Source: an uncultured Ruminiclostridium sp.
GTDB lineage: Bacteria > Bacillota > Clostridia > Oscillospirales > Ruminococcaceae
Direction of reading: 5' to 3'
DNA: 64,000 bases
NCBI GenBank assembly: GCA_934454635.1
Contig: CAKSFR010000009.1
Span: 65,659-129,658, forward strand
Shown: positions 1 to 9,108 of the stretch, piece by piece
Position numbering within the stretch: position 1 is the first letter of the stretch
Layout of the letters: each line of letters begins with the position of its first letter
Translations under genes and position numbers: made by a program
Notes under the pieces: model-generated
What the model was told of the DNA's origin: nothing
Databases searched by the model: none
What the model saw: the letters and a program-made list of their open reading frames with translations, nothing else

Positions 1-357
1 GTGCTGGATGCTGTAATGCATCTCAACCGCGATCTTCTCCCACGAGAGGAAGCACAGATACCGCTTCTCCAGCAGGGTTTGCAGTTCAACATCCGAAACG
101 GCCCGGATTGTGGCCATGATTTCCTTCTTCAGTTCCACCAGATCCTCGACGTCGTGTTTCAGGCTTTCCTCAACCTCGATAATCTTCAAAACGGCCCGTT
201 CTATTTTGGAGCCGCCACGATTCGGGTTTCTGGGCATGTCGCTGTAAACGACGGTGCAGGATGTGGCCAGTTCATTCAAAGACTCGATCTGCTGGAGCTT
301 GGATTTAATCCGCATGTCCAGCGTCCGGGCCTGTGACAAATATTCTTTAGCGGTCAT
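1..357 (-). CDS. Phage DUF1492-like regulator (3' part, runs off left edge)
   Basis: The reading frame on the minus strand starts at an ATG (355-357) and stays open for 119 codons to the window edge, so the C-terminus is missing. The protein is mostly helical, and the segment EKRYLCFLSWEKIA followed by VEMHYS resembles the sigma-region-4-like helix-turn-helix of DUF1492 phage proteins. In that family these small proteins sit near the end of replication modules and are thought to control later genes. The start overlaps the stop of the upstream gene by 11 bases, which supports one co-translated operon. The family assignment rests on pattern and position only. Confidence 0.7.
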   Translation of the reverse strand, partial: MTAKEYLSQARTLDMRIKSKLQQIESLNELATSCTVVYSDMPRNPNRGGSKIERAVLKIIEVEESLKHDVEDLVELKKEIMATIRAVSDVELQTLLEKRYLCFLSWEKIAVEMHYSIQH

Positions 358-538
358 TTTGCTTCTCCTTCCGTAGCTCTTTAATGAGGAATTCCGGATC
401 GACTTTTGACAGGACACCGAACCAGCCGGAACGGAAGAAACACTCTATTTCCTGAAGATGCTGTTCGTTGTCGGTCAGCCGGTAAACCTTGACCGCTTGC
501 AGAATAATGGCATTTGCCAGATTCTCGTATGGGTTCAA
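347..538 (-). CDS. Small phage hypothetical protein (63 aa)
   Basis: A 63-residue protein of mixed charge with no motif I recognise; the C-terminus is Lys/Arg-rich (LRKEKQ). It follows the SNF2 helicase by 47 bases and its stop codon lies inside the start of the DUF1492-like gene. An AGGTGAGACTTTGA stretch just before the ATG provides the ribosome-binding site. Position and tight packing argue that it is a real gene of the module; function unknown. Confidence 0.65.
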   Translation of the reverse strand: MNPYENLANAIILQAVKVYRLTDNEQHLQEIECFFRSGWFGVLSKVDPEFLIKELRKEKQNDR

Positions 539-585
539 AGTCTCACCTCCGAATTTGTGATCACTCGGATTGGCGAAGATTGTTG

Positions 586-1950
586 TTAGATTTTCAGATT
601 TGCCTTGACCGCAGCGATTAAAGCAGACTGCGTTTTGTCTTTGGCCTTTAATGCCCGTAGGATTTGCTCATCAATGGTGCCGTCCGTCACAATATGCTGC
701 ACGACCACGGTTTCTTCGGTCTGGCCTTGTCTCCAGAGCCTTGCTATGGTCTGGGAATAGAGCTCCAAGGACCATGTGAGGCCGAACCAGACGATGGTGT
801 TGCCGCCGGTCTGGAGATTGAGGCCATGTCCGGCAGATGCCGGGTGAATCAGGGCTACCGGGATTTCGCCGTTGTTCCATCTGCGGATACTGTCGGCTTT
901 GTCCAGCTTGGAGAACGGAACATGCCGCTCATGCAGCCGTTTCATGATCCGCTCCAGATCGTGCTGATACCAATAGGCCACCAGAAGAGGCTTGCCGTTT
1001 GCCGACTCGATAATGTCCTCCAGAGCGTCCAGCTTCTGCTCATGAATCGGGACCGTATTTCCGGCATCGTCGTAAATGGCACCATTGGCCATCTGGGAGA
1101 GCTTACCGGAGAGGGCTGCGGCATTTGCAGCGGATATTTCACCTTCGGGAAGGTCCAGAATGAACTGCTTTTTCATCTCATCGTAGGCGTCCTGCTCGTC
1201 GGGGCTGAGATAGACCTTGTATTCGCTGGATATGAGTTCTGGCATCTTCAGGTGGTCCGTAGATTTCATCGAAATGGTGATATCCGAGATTTTCCGGTAT
1301 ATGGCTTGCTCGGCTCCGGGCTTCGGACGGTAGCTGTAAACGATCTGTCCGTTCATGGCGTCCGGCACGAAATACTCTTGTCGATAATAGGTGATAAACC
1401 GACCGAGGCGTTTTCCCATGTCGATGACCTTGAACTCTGCCCACAGGTCCATCAAACCGTTGCTGGCCGGAGTACCGGTGAGCCCAACGACTCGCTTGAT
1501 TCTGGGCCGCACCTGCATCAGAGCCTTGAAGCGTTTTGACTGGTGGTTCTTGAAGGAAGAAAGCTCGTCCACCACGACCATGTCGTAATCAAATGGGAGC
1601 TTACATTTCTCGATGAGCCACTGGACGTTCTCACGGTTGATGATGTAGATGTCGGCTTTCTTCGTCAGGGCAGCTTTTCGCTCAGCCTCGCTTCCGACCG
1701 CCACAGAATAGGTCAGGTGGTGGAGCTGATCCCACTTTTGCAGTTCTGTGCTCCAAGTATCACGAGCCACACGAAGAGGAGCGATGACCAGTACCTTGTG
1801 GACCTCGAAGCTGTCGAATAGCAGGTCCGCAATGGCGGTCAGGGTGATGCTCGTCTTGCCGAGGCCCATGTCCAACAGCACGGCAGCGAAGGGATGGTCC
1901 TCGATGTAGTTGATGGCGTACCTCTGGTACTCATGCGGTTCGTATTTCAT
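586..1950 (-). CDS. SNF2-family DEAD/H-box helicase (phage)
   Basis: A 454-residue superfamily 2 ATPase. The Walker A motif DMGLGKT lies at about residues 27-33, motif II is VVVDELSSF (DELS rather than DEAH), and the second RecA lobe ends with a motif VI-like QTIARLWRQGQ. The size and the N-terminal QxxxY motif fit the compact SNF2 helicases of Firmicutes phages, which act in replication or recombination with the neighbouring nuclease. I chose the ATG at 1950 over the TTG one codon upstream because AGGGA lies six bases before it. The gene overlaps the end of the VRR-NUC gene by 20 bases, indicating translational coupling. Confidence 0.9.
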   Translation of the reverse strand: MKYEPHEYQRYAINYIEDHPFAAVLLDMGLGKTSITLTAIADLLFDSFEVHKVLVIAPLRVARDTWSTELQKWDQLHHLTYSVAVGSEAERKAALTKKADIYIINRENVQWLIEKCKLPFDYDMVVVDELSSFKNHQSKRFKALMQVRPRIKRVVGLTGTPASNGLMDLWAEFKVIDMGKRLGRFITYYRQEYFVPDAMNGQIVYSYRPKPGAEQAIYRKISDITISMKSTDHLKMPELISSEYKVYLSPDEQDAYDEMKKQFILDLPEGEISAANAAALSGKLSQMANGAIYDDAGNTVPIHEQKLDALEDIIESANGKPLLVAYWYQHDLERIMKRLHERHVPFSKLDKADSIRRWNNGEIPVALIHPASAGHGLNLQTGGNTIVWFGLTWSLELYSQTIARLWRQGQTEETVVVQHIVTDGTIDEQILRALKAKDKTQSALIAAVKANLKI

Positions 1951-2212
1951 CAAGTATCCCTACAATCTGCTCCGGGTCATCAAGGACATACACCTTGAAG
2001 CCCAGCCGCCGCAGTAATCCGTGTCTGGCTACCTGCAAAGGTCTCGGTTCCTTGCCCGGTGCCTTGACCTCCACGAAGCCGATCTTGCCTCCGGGCAGCA
2101 GCACCAGTCGATCCGGCATCCCGTCAAATCCGGGACTCACCAGTTTCGGTGCGATGCCGCCGCTGTTTTTCACGGCCTTGACTAAGTGTTGTTCTATGGT
2201 TTTCTCTCGCAT
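1931..2212 (-). CDS. VRR-NUC domain nuclease
   Basis: A 93-residue stand-alone VRR-NUC domain. The PD-(D/E)xK-type active site is visible as GMPDRLVLLPGG followed by GFVEVKAPG, supplying the Asp and the ExK pair, and then the family's conserved RPLQ. Stand-alone VRR-NUC proteins are common next to phage SNF2 helicases and are thought to be structure-specific nucleases in replication or recombination. A good GGAGGA site precedes the ATG at 2212. Confidence 0.9.
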   Translation of the reverse strand: MREKTIEQHLVKAVKNSGGIAPKLVSPGFDGMPDRLVLLPGGKIGFVEVKAPGKEPRPLQVARHGLLRRLGFKVYVLDDPEQIVGILDEIRTA

Positions 2213-2245
2213 AATGTTCCTCCATCAGGGATTAGAGTGGGTGGT

Positions 2246-2340
2246 GTGCAGGTCGTGTACCTTATTTCCGTAACTTTTCTTATATGTTGTTTTTTCAATG
2301 CCATAGGAATAGTTAAGGAAGAGACTATCACGACCTGCAC
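2246..2340. repeat. 12-bp inverted repeat in the primase/VRR-NUC gap
   Basis: GTGCAGGTCGTG at 2246-2257 is matched exactly by its reverse complement at 2329-2340, leaving a 71-base AT-rich centre. It fills the only sizeable gap (2213-2348) in the replication operon and no convincing gene lies inside. It could form an RNA stem, or mark a protein-binding site or origin. Confidence 0.6.
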
Positions 2341-2348
2341 TTTTGCCT

Positions 2349-4607
2349 TTACTCCAAGAAATCAGACTTAAGCTGCAAGCCGGAAATCATGACTCCTGCA
2401 TTGCTTTTGCGCCGCACGAAACCAGCCGTTTCCAAGGCAGCGTAAAAATCGGTTGTGCTGCGAATATAGTCGCCCACCTGCATACAGTAGCTGCGGTATG
2501 CGGTGTAGAACTCGCCGGATTTGGCCTTGGCGTCAGGATCAATCTCGCAGCATTCTTCAAAGAACTGCGAGAGCCAGTCGTTATTCTCCCTGTACTTACG
2601 GGTGGCTTCCTCAACCACAGCAGGTTTGACAACGTGGTAGTCCCGCTCAATCACACGCTTGGCACCGGCCATGATCCATTTGAGAATGGCACCACCGGCC
2701 TTCGCATAGAGGTAGTCGGCATAATTCTTGATATCCGACGAACCTTCGATCTTGGCGTTGAACGGGATCACGATCAACCTGCGCCATGTTCCGGCATCAA
2801 GCGCACCGACCTTCGGCAGGTGATTCGTGTAAAGCACGAGGGTGTGGCTCGGCACAAAGCTGAACGGGTCCTTGTACTTTTTCTCCGCATAGATCTCGTC
2901 CGTGGAACTGAGCTGCTTGACGTTGGCTGTGGAAAGGCGCATTCCTTCCTCCAGCTCGGCTGCAATAATGAGCCTCTTGCCCTTGGCTTCGGCCAGCTCC
3001 GGCTTCACGTTTCGCTTGCATCCGACGGTCAGGGTATCAGCGGACATATTGCCGCTATAGGTACCCAGCACACGGGAGAGCGTATTCCAGAAGGTGGATT
3101 TACCGTTGCGGCCTTCGCCATAAGCGATGATCAAGGCCTCGACGCAGACCTTTCCGATAGCGGATAAACCGGCGACGTCCTGAACATAATTGATGAGCTC
3201 GCTGTCGCCGCAGAAGAAGGTATCCAGAGCGTCCTGCCAGATTTCAATGCCTTCGTCAGACGGGTCTACGCTCGTCTGCTTTGTGAGGTAGTCCGTGGGG
3301 GTGTGCTCGTGAGCCGAGGCGGGACCGATGCGAAGGTCGTAAGTTGCTGACGGGGTGTTGAGCAGAAATTCGTCTGCGTCAAGCTGCCGCTGGTCAATCT
3401 CAACCATCGGGTGTGCTTCCTTTAGGGCAGCGGTGATGTATTTGGAATCTCTGCGCTTGATGGCATAGTTGCGGTAGGCCGTGGCATTCTCGTACTTTTG
3501 GAAGGAACGAGCCTGCTCTGAGCTGAAAGCCATTACCGCTTTCTTTGGACCCATCGATGCCAGCAGCTCCCATGCGCCGTTCTTCATCATCTCATCGGTG
3601 GTCTTCTTGATTTCGGTTTCAGCCTCCTCAAGCTGGCGAGTGGTGAGCTCCTGCGCTACGGCCTGAGACTTGGGCTTGGATTCCTCCCAGAACCGACCGT
3701 TGTAAACAAGGTAGTCGGTCGAGGGCGAATAGCGGAGCTTGTTTTCGTATTCCCGTGCGAGCACTGTAGCCTGTCCGACATCGGAATAGTCGGTGGGCTT
3801 GAGCTGCAGGTCCTGATTGTATTGCTCCGGAGGGATATATCCTTCCTGCGTGGAAACCTTTTCATAGAACCGCTGTGCGCTGCGCCAGATGCTGTCGAGC
3901 TCCGACTGCTCCAACGGCGGCTGACAGCAAGCAGCCACTTCCGCAAAGTGCTTATGTGCCTCGTCGGTATTGCCGAAGCGTTTCAGAATCCGTCCGGCAT
4001 AATGGGACATTGTGGCGTTGCGGCTGCCTTCGGGAATGACAATGTCGCCGTAGCTGCCGGAGTCCATGTTGGCGTCGAAATCGTCGTCAGAAAGGAAGGT
4101 GGTCAGCGTCATCGGGCCGTCGAAGATCTCGACCTCCGGCTCCTTTGTCCCGAAAAAGAACCGAGCGGCATCGAGGGCTTTGGTGTCGAAATACGGGAAG
4201 ATGCTGTTGACCAGCTTTTTCATCTCGCTGTACTGGCAGGGATCAGTAATCCGGTCAATGGCGAAGAAGACGTGGAACTTCGGCCTCGGAGCCTTGTTGC
4301 CCTTTTTCTTCATATGATTGCGGCTGTAGTGGACCGCAAAGGCCACGCCGGGGAAAGCGTTAGCAACGTCGGAGGGATAGACCCATTCTTCCGGATCGTC
4401 GCTGTGGTCATTATCGCAATCGACCGGCAAACAGTCTGAACCGATGAAGTTATCGTTGCTGCGGTAATTGCCCTGATACTCGGCACAAACATAATCGTGT
4501 TTTACAGCTTCGATGAGGCTGTCCTTCCCGGTGACCTCGACCTTATGAGGGTAGGTACAGTTTTCAGGCACTTCCTGACAGTTGGAGCGGTACAAAGTGA
4601 ATTTCAT
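2349..4607 (-). CDS. Phage primase/helicase, D5/P4 type
   Basis: A 752-residue protein combining an N-terminal primase-polymerase-like part with a C-terminal superfamily 3 / D5-type helicase. An acidic PVDCDNDHSDD patch (about residues 61-71) and PKFHVFFAID (109-118) fit the PrimPol-like part. Walker A is GEGRNGKST at 497-505, followed by the family's typical LYTNHLPKV and WRRLIVIPF segments. It should prime and unwind DNA for element replication. I start it at MKFTLY because that ATG overlaps the upstream stop as ATGA and has GAGG before it; a longer frame 18 codons upstream lacks such a site. Confidence 0.92.
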   Translation of the reverse strand: MKFTLYRSNCQEVPENCTYPHKVEVTGKDSLIEAVKHDYVCAEYQGNYRSNDNFIGSDCLPVDCDNDHSDDPEEWVYPSDVANAFPGVAFAVHYSRNHMKKKGNKAPRPKFHVFFAIDRITDPCQYSEMKKLVNSIFPYFDTKALDAARFFFGTKEPEVEIFDGPMTLTTFLSDDDFDANMDSGSYGDIVIPEGSRNATMSHYAGRILKRFGNTDEAHKHFAEVAACCQPPLEQSELDSIWRSAQRFYEKVSTQEGYIPPEQYNQDLQLKPTDYSDVGQATVLAREYENKLRYSPSTDYLVYNGRFWEESKPKSQAVAQELTTRQLEEAETEIKKTTDEMMKNGAWELLASMGPKKAVMAFSSEQARSFQKYENATAYRNYAIKRRDSKYITAALKEAHPMVEIDQRQLDADEFLLNTPSATYDLRIGPASAHEHTPTDYLTKQTSVDPSDEGIEIWQDALDTFFCGDSELINYVQDVAGLSAIGKVCVEALIIAYGEGRNGKSTFWNTLSRVLGTYSGNMSADTLTVGCKRNVKPELAEAKGKRLIIAAELEEGMRLSTANVKQLSSTDEIYAEKKYKDPFSFVPSHTLVLYTNHLPKVGALDAGTWRRLIVIPFNAKIEGSSDIKNYADYLYAKAGGAILKWIMAGAKRVIERDYHVVKPAVVEEATRKYRENNDWLSQFFEECCEIDPDAKAKSGEFYTAYRSYCMQVGDYIRSTTDFYAALETAGFVRRKSNAGVMISGLQLKSDFLE

Positions 4608-5026
4608 TGTGTTACCTCCTCGCAGGTCACGCTGAAGTAGCGGATTCGGTGTCCTTTCCAAGTTGCTCTCTTGATCTCGGCCTCCATGCCTTCGGAGATA
4701 CGGTCACCGAAGACCCACATTTCGGCACATTTACTCATGATGGCATTCCCGAAGAACAGTCCCAGCTCACGCTCTGTGGGATTGTTGTCGTCAAGGAACT
4801 GTGGAAACAGCAGGTGCGGTGCGATGGGAATGTATCCGGCCTCCACCGCAAAACGGCTGTAGCGTCTGGCGGCAGCGGTGTTGTTTTCAGTGTCTCCGGC
4901 ATACGGGCTGCAGATATACACGATGGGCCTGAATGTCCGGAGAGCTTTTTCTTCTTTTTCAATGGCACAGAAGGCTCCGAATGCTGTGGGATCGGCATAG
5001 CCTTCTGCGTTTTTGTATTCGGCCAT
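4604..5026 (-). CDS. DUF4406 / nucleoside 2-deoxyribosyltransferase-like protein
   Basis: A 140-residue protein with the hallmarks of DUF4406 and related nucleoside deoxyribosyltransferase-like folds: VYICSPYAG near residue 40, then PIAPHLLFPQFLDD, a nucleotide-type CAEMWVFG strand and SEGMEAEIKRA with the acidic residue expected in the active site. Such proteins in phages are presumed to act on nucleotides or nucleotide-derived modifications; the true substrate is unknown. The start (ATG, 5026) follows GGAGGTGCCTATC and is chosen over an upstream in-frame ATG. The stop codon is shared with the primase start. Confidence 0.8.
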   Translation of the reverse strand: MAEYKNAEGYADPTAFGAFCAIEKEEKALRTFRPIVYICSPYAGDTENNTAAARRYSRFAVEAGYIPIAPHLLFPQFLDDNNPTERELGLFFGNAIMSKCAEMWVFGDRISEGMEAEIKRATWKGHRIRYFSVTCEEVTQ

Positions 5027-5055
5027 GATAGGCACCTCCAATCTAAAGTTCTCAC

Positions 5056-5089
5056 TACCCACTGGAGGGTATAGTGGTATTTGAACGAA
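5056..5089 (-). repeat. 34-bp intergenic repeat, copy 1
   Basis: On the minus strand this reads TTCGTTCAAA, ten variable bases, then CCCTCCAGTGGGTA. The same two blocks with the same ten-base spacing occur at 9602-9635. Each copy sits in a gap a few tens of bases before the next small gene of the operon. It may be an operator, processing site or translational control element. Confidence 0.7.
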
Positions 5090-5095
5090 TCAGAA

Positions 5096-7078
5096 TCAGT
5101 CTTTTTTATAAAACATGGTCTCGTAGCCATCGGCACGGAGCTTGAGCCCGTCTGCCCACGGCGGGGTCCGGCCCATCTGCTCACAGAGAACCTTCAGGTC
5201 GACGTCGGGACTGGCTTCGATGACCAGCTCGTCATGAATGTGCATGGTGATGAAGCAGTGCGACAGGGTCCGCATGGCATAGCAGAGAATGTCACGGGAT
5301 ATGGCTTGGACGATGTTTTCCACGAGCTTCGGGCCGTAGGTCTCCAGCCGCGCCCACTTCTTTGTACCGCCGATGCCCTCGTAGGTGATACACTCGCTGC
5401 CGAACTGATTTGTACCGAGCTTGGGCTTCACATAGGAAAGGCGTCTGCCGGACGGGAGCGTAATGAAGAGCATCCCGCTTTGGTAGCAGAGCTTGACTCC
5501 GCAGACCTCGCCGTCCATGTGATACTTCACGGCATTCATAGCTGCCCGGTCGATGTCCCACCAGAACCTCACAATGTTTTGGTTCGAGTTGCGCCAAGCA
5601 GTGACCAGCGGCTGAAGCTCGTCTTCCGAAAGGCCCATCTCCAAGGCTCCCATCGCTTTTAGGGCTCCGACGGAACCGCCATAGCCGAGGGCGAGTTCAG
5701 CGATTTTGCCTTTTTGCCGCAGGTGGCCGTTCACGCCGTGCTTCTCAACAGGGACCTTGAACATTTGCGATGCGGAGGCGCAATAGATATCGCCGCCTTT
5801 TTCAAAGACCTCCTGACGCCAGATTTCACCGGCAAACCACGCCAGCACTCTGGCCTCGATTGCCGAGAAGTCAGAAACGATGAACTTGTATCCCGGCTTC
5901 GGCACAAAGGCGGTGCGGATCAGCTGGGATAGCGTATCCGGCACATCTTCGTAGAGAAGCTCCACGCCGTCAAAGTCGCCGCAGCGGACAAGGCCACGGG
6001 CCTCTGCCAGATCCGAAAGATGGTTCTGGGGCAGGTTTTGCATCTGGATAATGCGTCCGGCCCAGCGACCAGTTCTGTTGGCACCGTAGAACTGAAACAT
6101 TCCACGTGCACGACCGTCGGCGCAGACTGCCTTTTCCATAGCCTGATACTTCTTGACGGATGACTTGGCCAACTGCTGCCGGAGAAGGAGGACCTTCTGA
6201 AACTCTGCCGGAGCAGTCTTGAGCATTTCAGCGACTTCCTTCTTGCCGAGGGAATCGACCTCCAGACCGTTGTCCGAAAGCCACTGCTTCATCTGCTGCA
6301 CGGAGTTGGGGTTATCCAAAGCTGTTAGCTTCTTCATGGCAGCGGTGAGTTCTGCACGGGAGCGGGTGTCCATAGCGATGGCCTGACGCACCAGCTCCAT
6401 ATCGAGGGCGACACCTCTGTCGTTGATTTCCTGATCAAGGTGGTATTGCTCCCAGACCGCTTCCGGTACCGGGAACTTGGCGAGCTTTTCCTGAATAGAC
6501 ATCTCGACCTCGACGTCACGGACGTTATACCGTTTGAAGGTGGCCCACTTGTCCGGAGCGTTTTCCGGCAGATTGCGGGTGCGACCGCCATTGACCTTCG
6601 TCGGCGCACAGGGCTGGCAGAAATACTTGATGAGCTCTTTGCCTTCGGTCAGCTTCTGCTTTCCAAGGCCCAGAACAGCACCGACGCCTTCCAGCGAAAG
6701 CGGCAAGCCCATATAGGCGGACCAGATCATGGTACATTTCCACGAGGTCGGATCGAGGTAGCTGCCCACGGTGTCTTCCGGGATGCTGTAGTGGGCATTA
6801 TCAAAGCCGCCGTGATCCCGAAGCCAGCGGGAAAGGCATATCCTCTCGAACTGAGCATTGAAGGCCCACTTCGTCACATCATCATTTGTCAGCGCAGCGA
6901 TGACCTCCGGAGGGATCGTCTCGCCACAGGCAAGGTCGACCACCTGTACGGGGCCGCCGTCCGTGGAATACCCAAAGAGAAGAATGTCGAAATCTGTCGC
7001 CTCGGTGTATTTGTAGACGCCGCACTTGGCAAGCTCCACGCTGCTATAGGTTTCAATATCAATACTAAGTGTTTTCAT
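5096..7078 (-). CDS. Phage family A DNA polymerase
   Basis: A 660-residue DNA polymerase I-type enzyme. The N-terminal 3'-5' exonuclease domain starts with SIDIETYSS, giving the D-x-E metal ligands, and continues with WAFNAQFER. The polymerase domain carries motif A (SDFSAIEARVLAW), motif B (RQKGKIAELALGYGG) and motif C (HIHDELVIEA), with all catalytic Asp residues present. The 5'-3' exonuclease domain of cellular PolA is absent, as usual for phage enzymes. The ATG at 7078 is preceded by GGAAAGGA. It is the replicative polymerase of the element, working with the primase/helicase downstream. Confidence 0.95.
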   Translation of the reverse strand: MKTLSIDIETYSSVELAKCGVYKYTEATDFDILLFGYSTDGGPVQVVDLACGETIPPEVIAALTNDDVTKWAFNAQFERICLSRWLRDHGGFDNAHYSIPEDTVGSYLDPTSWKCTMIWSAYMGLPLSLEGVGAVLGLGKQKLTEGKELIKYFCQPCAPTKVNGGRTRNLPENAPDKWATFKRYNVRDVEVEMSIQEKLAKFPVPEAVWEQYHLDQEINDRGVALDMELVRQAIAMDTRSRAELTAAMKKLTALDNPNSVQQMKQWLSDNGLEVDSLGKKEVAEMLKTAPAEFQKVLLLRQQLAKSSVKKYQAMEKAVCADGRARGMFQFYGANRTGRWAGRIIQMQNLPQNHLSDLAEARGLVRCGDFDGVELLYEDVPDTLSQLIRTAFVPKPGYKFIVSDFSAIEARVLAWFAGEIWRQEVFEKGGDIYCASASQMFKVPVEKHGVNGHLRQKGKIAELALGYGGSVGALKAMGALEMGLSEDELQPLVTAWRNSNQNIVRFWWDIDRAAMNAVKYHMDGEVCGVKLCYQSGMLFITLPSGRRLSYVKPKLGTNQFGSECITYEGIGGTKKWARLETYGPKLVENIVQAISRDILCYAMRTLSHCFITMHIHDELVIEASPDVDLKVLCEQMGRTPPWADGLKLRADGYETMFYKKD

Positions 7079-7144
7079 ACACACCGGTCCTTTCCCAAGC
7101 CTGACAGGGTGGCAGGATTACTCCCACCACCCGCAGGCAGGAGA

Positions 7145-7396
7145 TTACTTGCTTTCGAGTTCCTTCATTCGGGCTTCGTGGTACTCGACCTCACGAATGG
7201 CACGTTCACGTTCAAGCTGCTGACGCTCGGCTTCCCATTTGGCGTTGCGAGCTTCACGCTCGGCATCGAGTTCAGCATTGCGCTTTTTGGTCTTGCGCTC
7301 GTCGATGGTGTCGACGATGGACCTGAAGAGCCAGAAAACGGCCAGAACAAGATAAAGGGACAGAAGCAGAATGCAAAGAATCGTAGTAGCGTTCAT
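7145..7396 (-). CDS. Small membrane-anchored coiled-coil protein
   Basis: An 83-residue protein with one N-terminal membrane segment (about residues 4-28, Leu/Ile/Val-rich) followed by a highly charged helix rich in Glu, Arg and Lys with strong coiled-coil character. A good AGGAGG site lies before the ATG at 7396. It sits between the polymerase and the DUF2815 gene. I do not recognise a family; an inner-membrane anchor or scaffold role is only a guess. Confidence 0.7.
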   Translation of the reverse strand: MNATTILCILLLSLYLVLAVFWLFRSIVDTIDERKTKKRNAELDAEREARNAKWEAERQQLERERAIREVEYHEARMKELESK

Positions 7397-7409
7397 GGTG
7401 CGTACCTCC

Positions 7410-7982
7410 TTAAGACAGGAAATCTTCGTCCGACACGGTTTCGAAGTCAGACGCTGCGCTGGCCTTGCCGCCGAGGGGTTCGCCGTCACGGATCTTCTGC
7501 AGGTTGTTGAGCCCACAGGCGATGCCCTTATTGCCGTTGGAGTTGAAAGCGTAGAAGTTGATGCTGGCACGACCGTACACGCCGGAGTAAACCTCGGAGC
7601 GAGTCAGGATCGGATTGCAGTCAGCGTCCACGATGCCGGGAGCCGTAGCGGAGTTGGCGTTGATGAAGTAGCTGCCAGCATAAGCCGGATCATCCGGACG
7701 CTCGGTGTCGCCGTCACGAAGAGGCGTCTTGATAGCGGTGAGAGGTGGTACGGTGCGACCGTTGCCCTTGAGCTTGGCCTGACCTTCCTCGTAGGCCGCC
7801 TGAATTGCCACCTTGATCTTCTGAACGGTCACGGTGTCAGTCTTCGGAATGATGAGGCTGACGCTGAACTTCGGGGTGCCGCCATTGATGGACTTGGCCT
7901 CCCAGACATTGGCGTAGGACCAACGGGTGTCCTTGCCGGTGATAACCTTCATGGGGTTTGCGAGTTTAGTAGAATTTGACAT
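7410..7982 (-). CDS. DUF2815 single-stranded DNA-binding-like protein
   Basis: A 190-residue protein matching the DUF2815 pattern: an early DTRWSYANVW segment, KFSVSLIIPK, then PLRDGD with PAYAGSYFINA and a NFYAFNSNGNKGIACGLNN tail region. DUF2815 proteins lie beside DUF2800 and phage polymerases and are regarded as OB-fold single-stranded DNA-binding proteins of the replication module. The start at 7982 has AAGGAGG upstream; a longer in-frame start lacks one. It begins one base after the DUF2800 stop. Confidence 0.88.
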   Translation of the reverse strand: MSNSTKLANPMKVITGKDTRWSYANVWEAKSINGGTPKFSVSLIIPKTDTVTVQKIKVAIQAAYEEGQAKLKGNGRTVPPLTAIKTPLRDGDTERPDDPAYAGSYFINANSATAPGIVDADCNPILTRSEVYSGVYGRASINFYAFNSNGNKGIACGLNNLQKIRDGEPLGGKASAASDFETVSDEDFLS

Positions 7983-7983
7983 A

Positions 7984-9108
7984 TTAGTTGTCCTCCTTAA
8001 AATCATCGATAATGGTTGTCATTGCCGGTCTCTTATCGCTGTCCGGCACCAGCGCGGGTTTACCTTGAGGCTTGATGATCATGCCTCCAAGGATGTCGTT
8101 GAACTGTTTCTTTCCGAGAAGCGAGATCATAGCAGTGACGCCGAGGATCTTGCGTTCGTAGGGGTCATACCCGGCAGCGGTCACGGCTGCGATGACGGCA
8201 TTCTCGTCTGTGTACTTGCGGTTGGAGCGGCCCTCGACCAGCTTGTAGCCGGACCACTGTTTACCGCTGATGGCTGCCTGAAGCGCATAGTCCTTGATGT
8301 CGGAGGCCCAAGCGATCAGCTCGTCGATACGACCGAGGATTTCTTCGACCTCTTCATCTGTCAGCAGAGGCGGCTGCCTGAACTCGAACTTGGCAAGCTC
8401 CATGTTGGCGTTGGCTCTTTCACGGCAGTCAGCTTTGGCCTTGCAGAACTGGCACCATTCGCCGCAGTGGTATTCACCGTCTCCGTTAAAGGCAAGCTCT
8501 GCAGTCGGGGCCAGAACCTGATCGGCCCACTCGTAGAGTTCGTCCTTTGGGATGGTGAAGGTGCTGACGTTGGAGCGTCGGGGCTGGTAGATGGTCATGC
8601 TGACGGCGTCGATGTCGTAGATGCAGTCGAACAGTTCCAGCGCACCGAGGGCGTACAGCTTCATCTGCGGGTTGTCGTCAGCTTCGACCAGAACGCCTCT
8701 GCCGTGCTTGTAGTCGACGATGTGCAGCGTCCCGTCTGCAATGATGACGCAGTCGCCGGTGCCGAAGCCCTCTTCAACATACTTGGAGTAGTCGAGCCGC
8801 TGTTCGATCAGGACCACAGGGTCCGAGCAGGTCTTCTTGGCCTCCTCGACCAGCTCCATTACGAAGGACACATACCCGTTGGCACATTCCTCCATTTCGG
8901 AGTTGTACCAAGTGAGCTCTTCGGTCGGGTCTTTTGCTTCCATACCGAGTGCCGTCCGGAGCTTGAACTCACAGAGAGCGTGGGCGTCGGTACCTTCGGC
9001 TGCGAAATTGCTGCCTTTGTCGTCGTAGCCTTCACAGAGTCTTGCCGAAGGTGGGCAGTTGAGCCACCTGTGCGAAGACGATGCAGAGAGAAGCGCGTGG
9101 TTAGGCAT
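7984..9108 (-). CDS. DUF2800 PD-(D/E)xK exonuclease-like protein
   Basis: A 374-residue DUF2800 protein, a relative of Cas4/AddB-type nucleases. The N-terminus HALLSASSSHRWLNCPPS and the central GTGDCVIIADGTLHIVDYKHGRG carry the nuclease core (D ... D-Y-K). Four Cys residues (an early NCP, then CGEWCQFCKAKADC) could bind an iron-sulfur cluster as in Cas4-like proteins. It probably processes DNA ends for recombination with the neighbouring ssDNA-binding protein. The start at 9108 follows GGAGGTG and overlaps the previous gene by eight bases. Confidence 0.88.
   Translation of the reverse strand: MPNHALLSASSSHRWLNCPPSARLCEGYDDKGSNFAAEGTDAHALCEFKLRTALGMEAKDPTEELTWYNSEMEECANGYVSFVMELVEEAKKTCSDPVVLIEQRLDYSKYVEEGFGTGDCVIIADGTLHIVDYKHGRGVLVEADDNPQMKLYALGALELFDCIYDIDAVSMTIYQPRRSNVSTFTIPKDELYEWADQVLAPTAELAFNGDGEYHCGEWCQFCKAKADCRERANANMELAKFEFRQPPLLTDEEVEEILGRIDELIAWASDIKDYALQAAISGKQWSGYKLVEGRSNRKYTDENAVIAAVTAAGYDPYERKILGVTAMISLLGKKQFNDILGGMIIKPQGKPALVPDSDKRPAMTTIIDDFKEDN

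Noticed and set aside
664-1539. Long plus-strand frame opposite the SNF2 helicase
   Set aside because: It is antisense to a gene with complete helicase motifs, has no recognisable domain and lacks operon context.
2213-2348. 36-codon frame inside the primase/VRR-NUC gap
   Set aside because: It has no ribosome-binding site and runs into the next gene; the inverted repeat explains the region better.
2343-3167. Plus-strand frame of 274 codons opposite the primase
   Set aside because: It is antisense to the Walker A/helicase part of the primase and shows no motif; a product of GC-biased third positions.
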